Source: Aquarana catesbeiana
Taxonomy: Eukaryota; Chordata; Amphibia; Anura; Ranidae
Length of the DNA: 64,000 nucleotides
Reading direction: 5' to 3'
Assembly: GCF_042186555.1 (NCBI RefSeq)
Contig: NC_133331.1
Coordinates: forward strand, 2,095,395-2,159,394
Shown here: positions 21,978 to 32,216 of the stretch, in pieces
How positions within the stretch are numbered: position 1 is the first letter of the stretch
Layout of the letters: every line of letters starts with the position of its first letter
Notes under the pieces: generated by a model
Databases searched by the model: none
Told to the model about the DNA's origin: nothing
What the model saw: the letters and a program-made list of their open reading frames with translations, nothing else
Made by a program: the position numbers and the translations under genes

Positions 21978-22087
21978 CTACAGTCCATGTAACACCCTAC
22001 AGTCCATGTAACACCCTACAGTCCATGTAACACACTACAGTCCATGTAACACCCTACAGTCCATGTAACACCCTACAGTCCATGTAA
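21978..22087 (+). repeat. 19-bp tandem repeat, 6 copies
   Basis: Unit CTACAGTCCATGTAACACC, nearly identical in all copies, directly after the MITE-like repeat. Confidence 0.95.
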
Positions 22088-22354
22088 TGTGGTTTCCTAT
22101 GGATGTAGGTCACATCTGTGCATTATTATGGAAAGGGGCGGGGATTTGTTTCTGGTTTTTGGTTCCATAGACTTCAATGGATCAAAAACGTGTACAGAAA
22201 AATGCAGACTGCACCCGGAATATGCAAACTGCAACCCACATAGGTGTGAATCCGGACTTAATTGAACAAGCTGAGGTTAGAAGCTGATTGGCTCTCATGC
22301 ACAGCCGCACCAGATTCTGAGTGCTCCAGTTTTTAGTAAGTCTACCCCACTTAA

Positions 22355-22541
22355 GCTGGACACACACTATACAATCTTCTGTAGATTTTTTTTCCTTCAG
22401 GTTTACCAAAACCATATAATATGAGGTCAAACCTTAAGAGTTTCAATTTGTATACAATCAGGCCGGCCCTTTCACTACATGGTTTTGGTAAATCTGAAGG
22501 AAATCAGACAACAAAAGTTGTATAGTGTGTATGGGGTCTTA
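22355..22541. mobile_element. Short inverted-repeat MITE
   Basis: ACACACTATACAATC...CCTTCAGGTTTACCAAAACC (22368-22412) is mirrored by GGTTTTGGTAAATCTGAAGG...TATAGTGTGTATGG (22481-22535). Non-coding. Confidence 0.7.
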
Positions 22542-22975
22542 TGCCCCGTACACACGGTCGGATTTTCCGACGGAAAATGTGTGATAGGACCTTGTTGTCG
22601 GAAATTCCGACCGTGTGTGGGCTCCATCACACATTTTCCATCGGATTTTCCGACACACAAAGTTGGAGAGCAGGATATAAAATTTTTCGACAACAAAATC
22701 CGTTGTCGGAAATTCCGATCGTGTGTACACAAATCCGACGGACAAAGTGTCACGCATGCTCAGAATAAATAAAGAGATGAAAGCTATTGGCCACTGCCCC
22801 GTTTATACTCCCGACGTACGTGTTTTACGTCACCGCATTTAGAACGATTGGATTTTCCGACAACTTTGTGTGACCGTGCGTATGCAAGACAAGTTTGAGC
22901 CAACATCCGTCGGAAAAAATCCTAGGATTTTGTTGTCGGAATGTCCGATCAATGTCCGACCGTGTGTACGGGGCA
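22542..22975. mobile_element. TCCGACGG-rich PIF/Harbinger-like MITE
   Basis: Perfect ends TGCCCCGTACACACGGTCGG and its complement, with TTA duplications at 22539-22541 and 22976-22978. The interior is rich in TTTTCCGACGG and GTCGGAAATTCCGA palindromic words and CpG. The degraded sister copy is at 17137-17540. Confidence 0.9.
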
Positions 22976-23035
22976 TTAGTCTGAATAGACAAATATAAAA
23001 GAATATGACTCAATAACTGAGCCTGTCACTTGTTG

Positions 23036-23530
23036 CAGCATATGGCCGGGTGGGTCGGCCGGGTGGGTATGGCTGGGTGGGTCGGCCAGGAGGGTATGGC
23101 CGGGTGGGTCGGTCAGGTGGGTATGGTTGGGTGGGTCGGTCAGGTGGGTCAGCCAGGTGGGTATGGCCGGGTGGGTCGGTCAGGTGGGTATGGTTGGGTG
23201 GGTCGGTCAGGTGGGTCAGCCAGGTGGGTATGGCCGGGTGGGTCGGCCAGGTGGGTATGGTTGGGTGGGTCGGCCAGGTGGGTATGGCCGGGTGGGTCGG
23301 CCAGGTGGGTATGGTTGGGTGGGTCGGCCGGGTGGGTATGGCTGGGTGGGTCGGCCAGGTGGGTATGGTTGGGTGGGTCGGCCGGGTGGGTATGGCCAGG
23401 TGGGTATGGCCGGGTGGGTATGGCTGGGTGGGACGGCCAGGTGGGTATGGCCGGGTGGGTCGGCAATGTGGGTATGGCTGGATGGGTATGGACGGGTGGG
23501 TATGGACTGGTGGGTATGGCCTTGTGTGTA
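23036..23530 (+). repeat. 27-bp G-rich minisatellite, array 1
   Basis: Unit GGGTGGGTCGGCCAGGTGGG plus TATGGCT, about 18 copies. 27 bp is nine codons, so each frame gives a repeating peptide such as GRPGGYGWV. This is a by-product. G-run spacing suits quadruplex formation on the plus strand. Confidence 0.96.
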
Positions 23531-23643
23531 TGCCGCAAAAACCAAACAAATAACCACACTTACACCTCGTGCCACCTATGTAGTAGTGATTACTCACCCA
23601 CTGCCACTCCTCTAATTAAGAGGCTCTAGCCGTAACCAGAAAA

Positions 23644-24222
23644 CAGGATACAAAAAAATATATTCCAAGGGGAATCACAAGAGAGGAGACCTCCCTGGAA
23701 AAAAGGACAGCTACTATGGCTACAGAGGGCAATAATATGAGAGTGAGTAAAAAATCAATCCAAAATGTATTAGAGTATCAAAACTACAAAAGTAAAACAA
23801 TTTGCTTCGGCTAGGAAGTGGTATGGAGCTGGTCCTACTAGACAACAAAAAAATGGTACACCAGATGTATCAAAACATGTGTTATACCAATGGGACAGAT
23901 AAACAGACAATAAACAAACAATAACACAGAAATGTCACTTGTGTGTTATTGTTTATTGTCTGTTTATCTGTCCCATTGGTATAACACATGTTTTGATACA
24001 TCTGGTGTACCATTTTTTTGTTGTCTAGTAGGACCAGCTCCATACCACTTCCTAGCCGAAGCAAATTGTTTTACTTTTGTAGTTTTGATACTCTAATACA
24101 TTTTGGATTGATTTTTTACTCACTCTCATATTATTGCCCTCTGTAGCCATAGTAGCTGTCCTTTATTCCAGGGAGGTCTCTTCTCTTGTGATTCCCCTTG
24201 GAATATATTTGTTTGTATCCTG
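23644..24222. repeat. 579-bp near-perfect palindrome (foldback)
   Basis: The left arm 23644-23928 and right arm 23942-24222 are reverse complements with only small differences (a 4-bp AACA insertion near the centre, a few substitutions and A-run differences). The loop is about 13 nt. The outermost arms read CAGGATACAAA and TTTGTATCCTG. No coding function. Low arm divergence implies recent origin or gene conversion. It lies between two arrays of the same unit and orientation. Confidence 0.93.
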
Positions 24223-24935
24223 GTGGGTATGGCCTGGTGGGTCGGCCGGGTGGGTATGGTTGGGTTGGTCGGCCAGGTGGGTATGGTTGGGTGGGTAAGG
24301 CCTGGTGGGTCGGCCGGGTAGATCGAGCTGGGTTGGTTGGCCGCGTGGGTATGGCTGTGTGGGTCGGCCGGGTGGGTATGGTTGTGTTGGTCGGCCAGGT
24401 GGGTATGGCTGGGTGGGTCAGCCAGGTGGGTATGGCTGGGTGGGTCGGCCAGGTGGGTATGACTGGGTGGGTATGGCTGGGTGGGTCGGCCAGGTGGGTA
24501 TGGCTGGGTGGGTCGGCCAGGGGGGTATGGCCGGATGGGTATGGCTGTGTTGGTCGGCCAGGTGGGTATGGCTGGGTGGGTCGGCCAGGTGGGTATGACT
24601 GGGTGGGTATGGCTGGGTGGGTCGGCCAGGTGGGTATGGCTGGGTGGGTCGGCCAGGTGGGTATGGCCGGATGGGTATGGCTGTGTTGGTCGGCCAGGTG
24701 GGTATGGTTGGGTTGGTCGGCCAGGTGGGTATGACTGGGTGGGTATGGCTGGGTGGGTCGGCCAGGTGGGTATGGCTGGGTGGGTCGGCCAGGTGGGTAT
24801 GGCCGGATGGGTATGGCTGTGTTGGTCGGCCAGGTGGGTATGGCTGTGTTGGTCGGCCAGGTGGGTATGGTTGGGTTGGTCAGCCAGGTGGGTATGGCCA
24901 GATGGGTATGGCTGGGTGGGTCAGCCTGGTGGCCT
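24223..24935 (+). repeat. 27-bp G-rich minisatellite, array 2
   Basis: Same unit and same orientation as 23036-23530, about 26 copies. A longer block of about 136 bp (GTGTTGGTCGGCC...GGCCGGATGGGTATGGCT) recurs at about 24530, 24666 and 24802, indicating higher-order duplication. Confidence 0.95.
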
Positions 24936-25524
24936 CAGCACTGGATCCCTCTCCTCCGCACCTCTGGGAGTAGAGAAAAGGGGAACAAGCTGACATTGTA
25001 TTGGGTGGATCAGCAGCTAGGACTGAATTTATGATCTTGCACACTGACTACATTCTGATCCCAATCCTCATGATCTGACCAGAGACGACTCTGGAGGAAA
25101 GAGAGAACGATTCATTTGAGGGTGTACCGGACATCCCATATCAATAATGTGAAATGACTTATAGAAGGTTGTGCTCAGCCTCTCATCTAAGGACTCCTGC
25201 ACAGAAAATCCCCGGAATACCAGGATCCAAAATAATTGTGAAAAATAAATAGTGCGCTGTATAACAGTGATACTCAATAATAATGTGTCATATATACATC
25301 AACACTCATAAATCAAGAAATACAAAGCAATCAACTTTGCAAATCTATAAATCAGTGATAATAACACATGCAGCACTAAACACTAAACACTAGTGAGCTA
25401 ATAACCAAATGGACTTAGAAGAAATAGTTCATAAATATATGAAGACATTCGGCATGAAATAACCGGTGCACTCAAAACAACAAAATAAATTATGTAAAAA
25501 AATAGGACAACAAAAATTGTCTTA
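24936..25524. other. No gene recognised
   Basis: AT-rich sequence after the array. The right part may belong to the long-inverted-repeat element starting at 25525, but I cannot fix its outer boundary. Confidence 0.4.
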
Positions 25525-26015
25525 AAGTAAAAGTGTTCATAAACGGGTGAGTCCACTAAAGGTGTCCATCCATATCTGTGGGATTGCAGTATTTTCATAC
25601 AAAACAAATACAAAGTGCCGGTGCTCCACCACCGTGTCCTACACAGAATAAATGGTAAGAGGCTCAGATCCACAAGGGATCCTATAGACATGTCTAGGAG
25701 GGATAGCGCTCCTCACCGACGTCTCATTACAAGGGAAAGTCGGCTCTCACTTCGAAGAAGTTAGGAGTAAAAATCAGGAAAAAAAAACAAAGTGCATTAT
25801 CCTTAAAAAGCCAAACTGTTTAATAAAAAAATTGCACTTAAAAAGTATCAATGGATTACGAGCAAACGATCGTAGTATCAGCGCCTGCAGTCCGGTCCCA
25901 TCAATGTCACACCACTGGCTCCTGTGTAGTCTGAGGTAGAAGAACTGTCCCATGCTGTACTATACTGGCATCTGTTCAGGATGGAGACTGTGCCCGCTTT
26001 CACTCAAGGTGATTC

Positions 26016-26487
26016 TAAAGGGTTTTTCTTTTTTTCTTTAAATACCAAACATGTTATACTTACCTGCTCTGTGTAAGGGTTTTGCACAGAGCGGCCCCCA
26101 TCCTCCTTTTCTGGGGTACCCTGGCGGCGCTCCTGGCTGCTCCTTCTCATCGGGTGCCCCCGTGGAGATCCGCTTTTCATGGGGGCTCACAAGTCCTGCT
26201 GCAGCGTCCATTGACACAGACAGCAGGACTCGGCTCCACCCCCCCCGCTCACGTGTCACTGGATTTGATTGACAGCGGTGGAGGCCAATGGCTCTGCTAT
26301 TATCAATCTATCCAATGAGGACCGGAGACTGCGGCTGGAGCTGCTGGGCTCATGCTCATCGTTGGAACAATCGAGTTCAGGTGAGAAAAAGTGGGGCTCT
26401 GGGGGGCAGCTGAAGCACAGAAGGTTTTTCACCTTCATGCATAGAATACATCAAGGTGAAAAACCTGGAGACTTTACAACCCCTTTA
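26016..26487. mobile_element. MITE, ACATGTTATACTTACC family, copy 1
   Basis: Begins TAAAGGGTTTTTC and ends TTTACAACCCCTTTA. Contains CAAACATGTTATACTTACC and a CCAATGG/TTGATTGACAGC block shared with 45262-45693. Near the right end GGTTTTTCACCTTCATGC and GCATAGAATACATCAAGGTG form a hairpin. Confidence 0.7.
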
Positions 26488-26694
26488 CTGTTGGTGAGAC
26501 ATCCATAAAAAGTGGTATCCATCCTACCAGTATACTGGATATGTGCAAAGGGATCCCTTGTGGATCTGAGCCTTTAGTAAACGGACATTTATTCTGTTTA
26601 GAACACGGTGGTGGAGCACTGGCACTTTGCATTTGTTTTGCATGAAGACACTGCAATACCACGGATATGGATGGACACCTTTAGTGGACTTTTA

Positions 26695-27597
26695 GGCCGG
26701 GTCCACACTATTGTGATTTGGATGAGGATTTCCCCGCATCCAATTCACATGTCAGGAGATTGTGACCGGTTCTCTATGGATCTCTCTATGGAGTTCTCTA
26801 TGGAGCTCTCTATGGAGTTCTCTATGGAGTTCTCTATGGACTTCTCTATAGAGCTCTCTACGGAGCTCTCTATGGAGTTCTCTACGGAGCTCTCTATGGA
26901 TCCCTCTATGCAGCGCTCTATGGATCTCTCTATGGAGTTCTCTATGGAGCTCTCTATGAAGTTCTCTATGGAGCTCTCTGTGGAGTTCACTATAGAGCTC
27001 TCTATGGAGTTCTCTATGGATCTCTCTATGAAGTGCTTTATGGAGTTCTCCATGGAGCTCTCTATGGAGTTCTCTATGGAGTTCTCTATGGAGCTCTCTA
27101 TGGAGCTCTCTATGGAGTTCTCTATGGAGTTCTCTATGGAGCTCTCTATGGAGTTCTCTATGGAGCTCTCTATGGAGTTCTCTATGGAGTTCTCTATGGA
27201 GCTCTCTATGGAGTTCTCTATGGAGCTCTCTATGGAGTTATCTCTGTATGGTGCTCTCTATGGAGTTCTCTATGGAGCTCTCTATGGAGTTCTCTATGGA
27301 GCTCTCTATGGAGTTATCTCTGTATGGTGCTCTCTATGGAGTTCTCTATGGAGCTCTCTATGGAGCTCTCTATGGTGCTGTCTATGAAGTTCTCTATGGA
27401 GCTCTCTATGGAGTTCTCTATGGATCCGGTTCACACATCTCCGCAGCAACTCCAGGGTGAATTGCAAAGGAGCCCTGTGTGTCTTTTGGTCTGTTTCAGA
27501 TCTAAATTCAGCCAAAAATTTGGACTGAAAACGGACCTAAAATGGTGAACGCGGACACACTGAACCCCCTGCGGTGAGCCGCAGTGTGAACCCAGCC
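26695..27597. mobile_element. PIF/Harbinger-like MITE carrying a 12-bp array
   Basis: Ends GGCCGGGTCCACACT and AGTGTGAACCCAGCC are complementary, with TTA at 26692-26694 and 27598-27600. Excising it rejoins the host inverted-repeat arm. The interior is almost wholly the TCTATGGAG array. Confidence 0.85.
26772..27428 (+). repeat. 12-bp minisatellite, about 54 copies
   Basis: Unit CTCTATGGAGCT/TTCTCTATGGAG. 12 bp is four codons, giving apparent SMEFSMEL peptides that are not a gene. A few units carry TATAGAG, TACGGAG or TGTGGAG substitutions. Confidence 0.96.
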
Positions 27598-27632
27598 TTA
27601 CTCACCAATTTATGAACACTTTTACTTTTACC

Positions 27633-28310
27633 GCTTGCCGACCAGCTGCTGTCATTATACCCAAGACTTTTGGGCAAATATTCTGTGAACTGAGACAAAA
27701 GTTGGACTTTTTGGAAGGTGTGCGTCCCGTTAAATCTGGAGTAAAATGAACACAGCATTTCATATAAAGAACTTCATCCAGTCAGACATGGTGGTGGTAG
27801 GGGGATGGTCTGGTGCTGAACGACTTGTCATCATTGATGGAACCATGAATTCTGAACTCTACCAGAAAATCCTAAAGGAGAATGTCCGGCCATCAGTTCC
27901 TCAAACTCAAGCACACTTGGGTTATGCAGCAGAACAATGATCCGAAATGCACGCGAAAGTCCACCTCTGAATGGCTCAAAAAATACAAAATGAAGGTTTT
28001 GGAGTGGCCTACTCAAAGTCCGGACTAAAATCCCATTGAGATGCTGACCTTAACTAGACTGTTCATGCTGGAAAATCCTCCAATGTGGCTGAATTAAAAC
28101 AATTCTGCAAAGAAGAGTGGGGCAAAATTCCTCCACAGCGATGTGACAGAATCATTGGCAGTTATCGCAAACACGCTTGAAGGCAGTTGTTGCCGCCAAG
28201 GGTGGACTGAACAATTATTAGGTTTAGGGGACCAATTGCTTTTTCACATAAAGCCAGGCAGGTTTGGACAGCTTTTTTCCCTTAATAAAAAAATGGCATT
28301 TTGTATTTCC
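27633..28310 (+). pseudogene. Tc1 transposase C-terminal remnant
   Basis: After a 30-bp fragment of the CCGCTTGCCGACCAG repeat, the plus strand carries decayed Tc1 codons: a GGGS-like block (about 27790), DNDPK-like AEQ*SEMHAKV where the second catalytic Asp region was (about 27930), WPTQSPD then NPIEM (about 28003-28042, third catalytic position, with a stop in between), and a C-terminus near 28200. The trailing AATTATTAGGTTTAGGGG stretch is the usual Tc1 3' region. The N-terminal half is missing. Confidence 0.8.
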
Positions 28311-28311
28311 T

Positions 28312-28672
28312 TGGGTTTCCCCTCCGCTCCCCTTGATGAAATGGTCGGATTTGATGGTTTCCTCATTTATGTAAAGATGATTACAAGAAAACCTCCATAG
28401 TGTGTTTGCATTTTTTAATTAGAGGTTAAAAAGATATACAATTTACAATCACAAACAATCTGTGATTCAAAGCATGCAAAGACCGGTTTCGGAAGCGGTA
28501 TACTTTTCAAAGACGGGAAGTCACCGGAAATCCCTAACACCGGGCGCGGCGCTGGTCCAGAACCGGCATTATATGTTTTGAATCACAGATTGTTTGTGAA
28601 TGTAAATTTTAGATCTTTTTAACGTGAATGAGGAAAAATCATCAAATCCTTCCATTTCATGGAGTGAAGGGG
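28312..28672. mobile_element. Inverted-repeat MITE-like element
   Basis: 28426-28475 (TTAAAAAGATATACAATTTAC, then CAAACAATCTGTGATTCAAA) is mirrored by 28573-28625. Weaker matches extend to the outer parts (TTGATGAAATGGTCGGATTT against AAATCCTTCCATTTCATGG). The centre is CpG-rich and contains GACCGGTTTCGGAAG. Confidence 0.7.
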
Positions 28673-28732
28673 ATAGAGGAACAGCAGCACTGGAGGAAAA
28701 CTTCTCTATCAATAGGCGCAATGAAATTCTAA

Positions 28733-30462
28733 TGCTGGTGAGTGGTGGGCGCAGAGGAGGCGGGGCACAGAGGAGGGGGGCGCAGAGGAGGGGGGCGCAG
28801 AGGAGGCGGGGCACAGAGGAGGGGGGCGCAGAGGAGGGGGGCGCAGAGGAGGTGGGGCACAGAGGAGGCGGGGCACAGAGGAGGCGGGCGCAGAGGAGGG
28901 GGGTGCAGAGGATGCGGGGCACAGAGGAGGGGGCGCAGAGGAGACGGGCACAGAGGAGGGGGGGCATAGAGGAGGCGGGCACAGAGGAGGGGGTGCAGAG
29001 GAGGCGGGGTACAGAGGAGGCGGGCGCAGAGGAGGCGGGGCACAGAGGAGGTGGGGCACAGAGGAGGGGGCGCAGAGGAGACGGGCACAGAGGAGGGGGG
29101 CATAGAGGAGGCGGGCACAGAGAGGGGGTGCAGAGGAGGTGGGGCACAGAGGAGGCGGGGCACAGAGGAGGCGGGCGCAGAGGAGGGGGGAGCAGAGGAG
29201 GCGGGGCACAGAGGAGGTGGGCGCAGAGGAGGGGGAGCAGAGGAGGCGGGGCACAGAGGAGGCGGGGCACAGAGGAGGCAGGCGCAGAGGAGGGGGGTGC
29301 AGAGGAGGCGGGGCACAGAGGAGGGGGCGCAGAGGAGACGGGCACAGAGGAGGGGGGGGCATAGAGGAGGCGGGCACAGAGGAGGGGGTGCAGAGGAGGT
29401 GGGGCACAGAGGAGGCGGGGCACAGAGGAGGCGGGCGCAGAGGAGGCGGGGCACAGAGGAGGTGGGGCACAGAGGAGGGGGCGCAGAGGAGACGGGCACA
29501 GAGGAGGGGGGGCATAGAGGAGGCGGGCACAGAGGAGGCGGGCACAGAGAGGGGGTGCAGAGGAGGTGGGGCACAGAGGAGGCGGGGCACAGAGGAGGCG
29601 GGCGCAGAGGAGGGGGGAGCAGAGGAGGCGGGGCACAGAGGAGGTGGGCGCAGAGGAGGGGGGAGCAGAGGAGGCGGGGCACAGAGGAGGCGGGCGCAGA
29701 GGAGGGGGGTGCAGAGGAGGCGGGGCACAGAGGAGGGGGCGCAGAGGAGACGGGCACAGAGGAGGGGGGGGCATAGAGGAGGCGGGCACAGAGGAGGGGG
29801 TGCAGAGGAGGTGGGGCACAGAGGAGGCGGGGCACAGAGGAGGCGGGCGCAGAGGAGGCGGGGCACAGAGGAGGTGGGGCACAGAGGAGGGGGCGCAGAG
29901 GAGACGGGCACAGAGGAGGGGGGGCATAGAGGAGGCGGGCACAGAGGAGGCGGGCACAGAGAGGGGGTGCAGAGGAGGTGGGGCACAGAGGAGGCGGGGC
30001 ACAGAGGAGGCGGGCGCAGAGGAGGGGGGAGCAGAGGAGGCGGGGCACAGAGGAGGTGGGCGCAGAGGAGGGGGGAGCAGAGGAGGCGGGGCACAGAGGA
30101 GGCGGGCGCAGAGGAGGGGGGTGCAGAGGAGGCGGGGCACAGAGGAGGGGGCGCAGAGGAGACGGGCACAGAGGAGGGGGGGCATAGAGGAGGCGGGCAC
30201 AGAGGAGGGGGTGCAGAGGAGGTGGGGCACAGAGGAGGCGGGGCACAGAGGAGGCGGGCGCAGAGGAGGCGGGGCACAGAGGAGGTGGGGCACAGAGGAG
30301 ACGGGCATAGAGGAGGCGGGCACAGAGGAGGCGGGCACAGAAAGGGGGTGCAGAGGAGGTGGGGCACAGAGGAGGGGGGAGCAGAGGAGGGGGGAGCAGA
30401 GGAGGCGGGGCACAGAGGAGGTGGGACACAGAGGAGGGGGCGCAGAGGAGATGGGCACGGCA
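28733..30462 (+). repeat. 15/16-bp G-rich minisatellite with 412-bp higher-order unit
   Basis: Units GAGGAGGCGGGGCACA, GAGGAGGCGGGCGCA and GAGGAGGGGGGCGCA alternate in a fixed order. The rare variant CATAG marks the superunit: it occurs at 29101, 29513 and 29925, and in a second series at 29360, 29772 and 30183, spacing 411-412 bp. The open frames of up to 645 codons across the array are artefacts of the unit. It is intronic to the minus-strand WD40-like gene. Confidence 0.95.
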
Positions 30463-30774
30463 CACAGTGAAGAACTGAAGCACTTATTGGCACATTGCAT
30501 TTTCACTTTGTTTCAAGGCCTTTAGTTCTTCACACTTGGAATGACTTCATGGAATGACATTTGCATATATTTATAAGTATTTATTATTTCAAAACGATTG
30601 TTTCTATATGAATTGCATGTCTTCTATATGTAAGGACAGCGCTGGGATTTATATATTGAAATCTTTACAGGGATACCCACATCTTTATTTCAGCAGCAGT
30701 CCCCATAGATAGGCATTTCACTTCTATATACTAAATAACGTATCACTGTAGCGCGGGTACATATCCATTAAGTC
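30463..30774. other. No feature recognised
   Basis: About 310 bp of AT-rich, apparently unique sequence. Confidence 0.4.
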
Positions 30775-30782
30775 AGGGGGTA

Positions 30783-30910
30783 GGCAACCTGGGGCCCCTC
30801 CAGCTGTTGTGGAACTACATTTCCCACGAGGCACTGCAAGGCTGGCAGTTACAATTACTAACAGAGGCATGATGGGACTTGTAGTTCTGCAACAGCTGGA
30901 GGGCCCCAGC
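30783..30910. mobile_element. Palindromic MITE (GGGGCCCTCCAGCTG)
   Basis: GGGGCCCCTCCAGCTGTTGT (about 30791-30810) is mirrored by ACAGCTGGAGGGCCCC (about 30892-30907). Inner ACTACATTTCCCAC faces GGGACTTGTAGT. CAGGGGGTAGGCAACC at its left resembles a hAT end. Confidence 0.75.
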
Positions 30911-31012
30911 TCAATATTGAACCCTACAGACTAAGACTGGGATGCCATTAAAGTCCATGTGTGTGTAAAGGCAGGCGTCCCAATACTTTTGGTCATATAA
31001 TGTGTGTAAAGA
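30911..31012 (+). mobile_element. Tc1 terminal fragment
   Basis: Reads CAATATTGAACC, CCATTAAAGTCCATGTGTG and GTCCCAATACTTTTGG, ending TATAATGTG. The same terminal sequence is at 37470-37532 (plus) and 49488-49540 (minus). Confidence 0.75.
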
Positions 31013-31164
31013 CTTGACTTCCATAGTGTGGCCACTGAAGCACTCTAAATGTAATAATTCCCAAGAAACACTGAAACCTTTCTCAACAATGGAAACAAGT
31101 ACATCCCCTATTTCTCCTACACACCCCCCCCCCTTCTTTGGCCAGCAAATGACAGTATCTAATT

Positions 31165-31636
31165 AAAAGAGAGGTACGGACTTATAAAATATTAAACATT
31201 TATACTCACCTAGGAGGATGCAGCATCCCTTCCCCACTGGCTTTACAGGGAGAACTGAGCGATCGAAGACCGCTGATCACTCAATCCTCCCCCTCCGCTC
31301 TGAGCAGAGAAGCTGGTAACTGTCAGTCAGCGGCTCTCTGCTCTCCCCTCCAGCGCTCACTGGAGTGCTGAGCTTCAGAGAAAGGGGCTGGCTCAGGCTC
31401 TCAGTGGATCACTGAGAGGCTGAGACAGGTGCCGGTTCCATGCAACTGGGCGGAGCCTGACTATACGATCGGGATCTTTCCCCAGCCTGGACCGGCTGTG
31501 ACGTCAGCCAACAGTGGACTTTAGCCCGCTGTTGACTAAAAATGGGTCACTGGAGTGCAGAACGAACAGCGCAGAATGAAGTGTGACCCGCAGGAGAAGT
31601 ACAGCCAAACGAGCTTCTCCGTACTTCTCCTTTAAA
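31165..31636. mobile_element. MITE with GAGGTACGGACTT / CTCCGTACTTCTC ends
   Basis: AAAGAGAGGTACGGA and TCCGTACTTCTCCTTT are complementary ends. It contains TATACTCACCTAGG and a CCGCTGATCACTC block. Non-coding. Confidence 0.7.
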
Positions 31637-31734
31637 CCTAGATACAGCTAAATTGAGAGATATACGCATTCAGATAAAGATCTGAACCTCGGGGGAGACA
31701 CTTTTCTCCACCCAGATGACTTCCTATGGTTTAC

Positions 31735-31808
31735 CTTCATCCTCTTCTGACTCGCTTTCTGAAGCAGGACGCAGGAAATCTGCACAAAACTGGAGCTGAA
31801 CTGCAGAT
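31735..31808 (-). CDS. WD40-like gene, penultimate coding exon (74 bp)
   Basis: On the minus strand the acceptor is excellent: branch-like CTGAT/CTGAC, then CTCCCCCTTTCTCTATGTAG ending at 31809. The donor is AAG followed by GTAAAC from 31734. The first base completes the valine codon left open (GT) by the exon at 34269-34437. The exon then reads SAVQLQFCADFLRP and an acidic ASESESEEDE, ending with one base that pairs with the exon at 19190. Both junction phases (2, then 1) match, which is unlikely by chance together with the frame being open. The segment follows the last visible propeller strand and starts the acidic tail. Confidence 0.7.
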
Positions 31809-32216
31809 CTACATAGAGAAAGGGGGAGATCAGAAACAAAGGTGAGGTCAGGAACACAAAGCAATCCATGTATGGTGGTTGTAGTTCTGTCAATCCATAG
31901 GACAGTATATATATATATTTGTGTAAAATATTACTTTGCCTCCAAAAACAATCTTCACCTATTCAGATACACCTTCCATATACTCTATATATATATAAAA
32001 CTCATCACCTGCAAATGATGATGATGTGACTAAATCAGCCATTGATTGTAATAATCAGGCAATGTAGGGGTTAACATGTACATGTGGGGGTTAACGAGTT
32101 CTTGTTATCCAACCTCGTATCACCCCATCCCCGCCCCCCCCCCAGGACCGCCATGACAGGCGGAGAGCTCGCCATTTTTATCAAGCAACACAAGGCACTG
32201 GCCTGTGAGTTTTATA
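31809..32216. other. Intron sequence; no other feature
   Basis: Contains a short TA run (31990-31998), a C-rich tract near 32135 and otherwise nothing recognisable. Confidence 0.4.

Larger units (their letters stand above)
25525..27632. mobile_element. Long-inverted-repeat element with two inserted MITEs
   Basis: 25525-25690 is an imperfect reverse complement of 26538-26691 joined to 27601-27632. The join is broken by a MITE at 26695-27597. Shared blocks include CCACTAAAGGTGTCCATCCA and AAGTGTTCATAAA. Another MITE (26016-26487) lies between the arms. Non-coding. Confidence 0.65.

Noticed and set aside
23644..24222. Palindrome as a long-read hairpin artefact
   Set aside because: Both flanking arrays run in the same direction, which a read-through artefact would not give. 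Not fully excluded; molecule-spanning reads are needed.
23030..24993. Glycine-rich 'GRPGGYGWV' proteins
   Set aside because: 27-bp array, nine codons per unit, open in several frames on both strands. Not silk- or collagen-like genes.
26608..27548. Apparent SMEF/SMEL repeat protein
   Set aside because: Product of a 12-bp array inside a MITE with TTA duplications.
28569..30525. Proline/cysteine-rich and glycine/arginine-rich long open frames
   Set aside because: Artefacts of the GAGGAGGCGGGGCACA array. No start context or splice support.
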